From: Bacteroidota bacterium
Lineage (GTDB): Bacteria > Bacteroidota > Bacteroidia > Bacteroidales > VadinHA17
Direction: 5' to 3'
Length of the DNA stretch: 6,112 bases
Assembly: GCA_023430725.1 (NCBI GenBank)
Contig: JAEYZD010000128.1
Coordinates: forward strand, 1-6,112
Part shown: positions 5,395-6,112 of the stretch, piece after piece
How the letters are laid out: each line of letters opens with the position of its first letter
Position numbering within the stretch: position 1 is the stretch's first letter
Notes under the pieces: model-generated
What the model saw: the letters and a program-made list of their open reading frames with translations, nothing else
What the model was told of the DNA's origin: nothing
Database searches by the model: none
Position numbers and translations under genes: made by a program

Positions 5395-6112
5395 ATGAAA
5401 CAGAAAATTAAGTTCAGTTTATTGTACCGTGACATGTGGCAGTCGTCAGGCAAGTACCAGCCCAGGGTTGACCAGCTTGCCGCAGTGGCGCCGCATATTA
5501 TAGAGATGGGCTGTTTTGACAGGATAGAGACCAACGGAGGGGCCTTCGAGCAGGTCCAGCTGCTTTATGGCGAGAATCCCAACGCAGCTGTGAGGGAATG
5601 GGTAAAGCCTTTTAACCGTGCGGGCATACAGACTCATATGCTTGAGCGGGCGCTGAACGGCATCAGGATGTACCCGGTACCTGCGGATGTCAGACGGCTG
5701 ATGTACAGGGTGAAGAAGGCACAGGGTGTAGATATCGCTCGCTCATTCTGCGGGCTCAATGACCACCGCAACCTGGAGCTCTCGGTTAAGTATGCAAAGG
5801 AGGCCGGGATGATCTCGCAGGCTGCTCTCTCCATAACCCATTCACCCGTTCATACGGTCGATTATTTCATGGAAGTGGTTGACCGGGTCGTTGAGTACGG
5901 TGCGGACGAGATCTGCCTCAAGGATATGGCGGGTGTCGGGAGGCCGGCATCACTCGGCACCCTTGTTGGCAGGATAAAGAAGAAATATCCCGGGATAGTG
6001 GTGCAGTATCACGGCCACAGCGGCCCCGGAATGTCAGTGGCCTCAATGCTGGAGGTGGCCCGGGCCGGGGCAGATTACATTGACGTGGCAATGGAGCCGC
6101 TCAGCTGGGGAA
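5395..6112 (+). CDS. oadA: Biotin-dependent carboxyltransferase, oxaloacetate decarboxylase alpha / pyruvate carboxylase B type (partial at the right edge)
   Basis: The first 239 codons are present and no stop occurs before the window end. The protein is a TIM-barrel carboxyltransferase that moves a carboxyl group between oxaloacetate/pyruvate and biotin. Visible active-site elements are YRDMWQSSGKYQPR near the N-terminus (D13, Q16 and R24 correspond to the RDxxQS...R motif), LERALN with R85, CLKDMAG with K176 (the lysine that is carbamylated in the family), and the metal-binding HGH at H206/H208. It ends in MEPLSWG. The usual RDxHQS is RDMWQS here, a form I associate with Bacteroidales homologues. 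The full protein should continue into the rest of the barrel and the conserved PC/OAD domain; a biotinyl domain could be fused or separate. Whether it works as a sodium-pumping decarboxylase or as pyruvate carboxylase cannot be told without the following genes. The ATG at 5395 has only a weak AGG upstream. Confidence 0.9.
   Translation, partial: MKQKIKFSLLYRDMWQSSGKYQPRVDQLAAVAPHIIEMGCFDRIETNGGAFEQVQLLYGENPNAAVREWVKPFNRAGIQTHMLERALNGIRMYPVPADVRRLMYRVKKAQGVDIARSFCGLNDHRNLELSVKYAKEAGMISQAALSITHSPVHTVDYFMEVVDRVVEYGADEICLKDMAGVGRPASLGTLVGRIKKKYPGIVVQYHGHSGPGMSVASMLEVARAGADYIDVAMEPLSWG

Noticed and set aside
5446..5834. Two minus-strand open frames opposite the carboxyltransferase
   Set aside because: The plus-strand frame encodes an unmistakable carboxyltransferase, so these are shadows.

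Overview
The window looks like the chromosome of an anaerobic, fermentative member of the Bacteroidetes (Bacteroidales-like). Three things suggest this. The partial carboxyltransferase at the right end has a sequence style I associate with Bacteroidales. The promoter of the central operon fits the Bacteroidetes consensus (TTTG, 19 nt, TAnnTTTG). The central enzyme is an oxygen-sensitive glycyl radical enzyme. No mobile element, tRNA, rRNA or CRISPR array is visible.

Layout, left to right: (1) the last 50 codons of a plus-strand malic enzyme; (2) a convergent minus-strand gene for a cytidylate kinase-like P-loop protein, whose stop lies 8 nt beyond the malic enzyme stop inside a shared hairpin; (3) a minus-strand two-gene operon at about 1032-4246, activase first and glycyl radical enzyme second, ending in a strong intrinsic terminator (971-1010) and starting from a well-matched promoter (4414-4444); (4) a divergent plus-strand gene for a small exported protein of unknown function, followed by an intrinsic terminator (5196-5228); (5) the first 239 codons of a biotin-dependent carboxyltransferase (oxaloacetate decarboxylase alpha or pyruvate carboxylase B type), cut by the window end.

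The most informative result is the operon. The large enzyme is not a pyruvate formate-lyase. It has a single active-site Cys in GCVETG, and every active-site residue I recall from Clostridioides difficile trans-4-hydroxy-L-proline dehydratase (HypD) is present at a constant offset, with the same total length (789 aa). It would dehydrate hydroxyproline to 1-pyrroline-5-carboxylate, which a proline-forming reductase encoded elsewhere could use. Its partner activase carries only the three radical-SAM cysteines and lacks the ferredoxin-like insert usual in activases of non-PFL glycyl radical enzymes. A perfect 9-bp inverted repeat (4378-4386 / 4407-4415) overlaps the -7 element and is a candidate operator.

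The malic enzyme and the carboxyltransferase both act at the pyruvate/C4-dicarboxylate node. The exported protein and the P-loop protein have no visible functional link to the operon.
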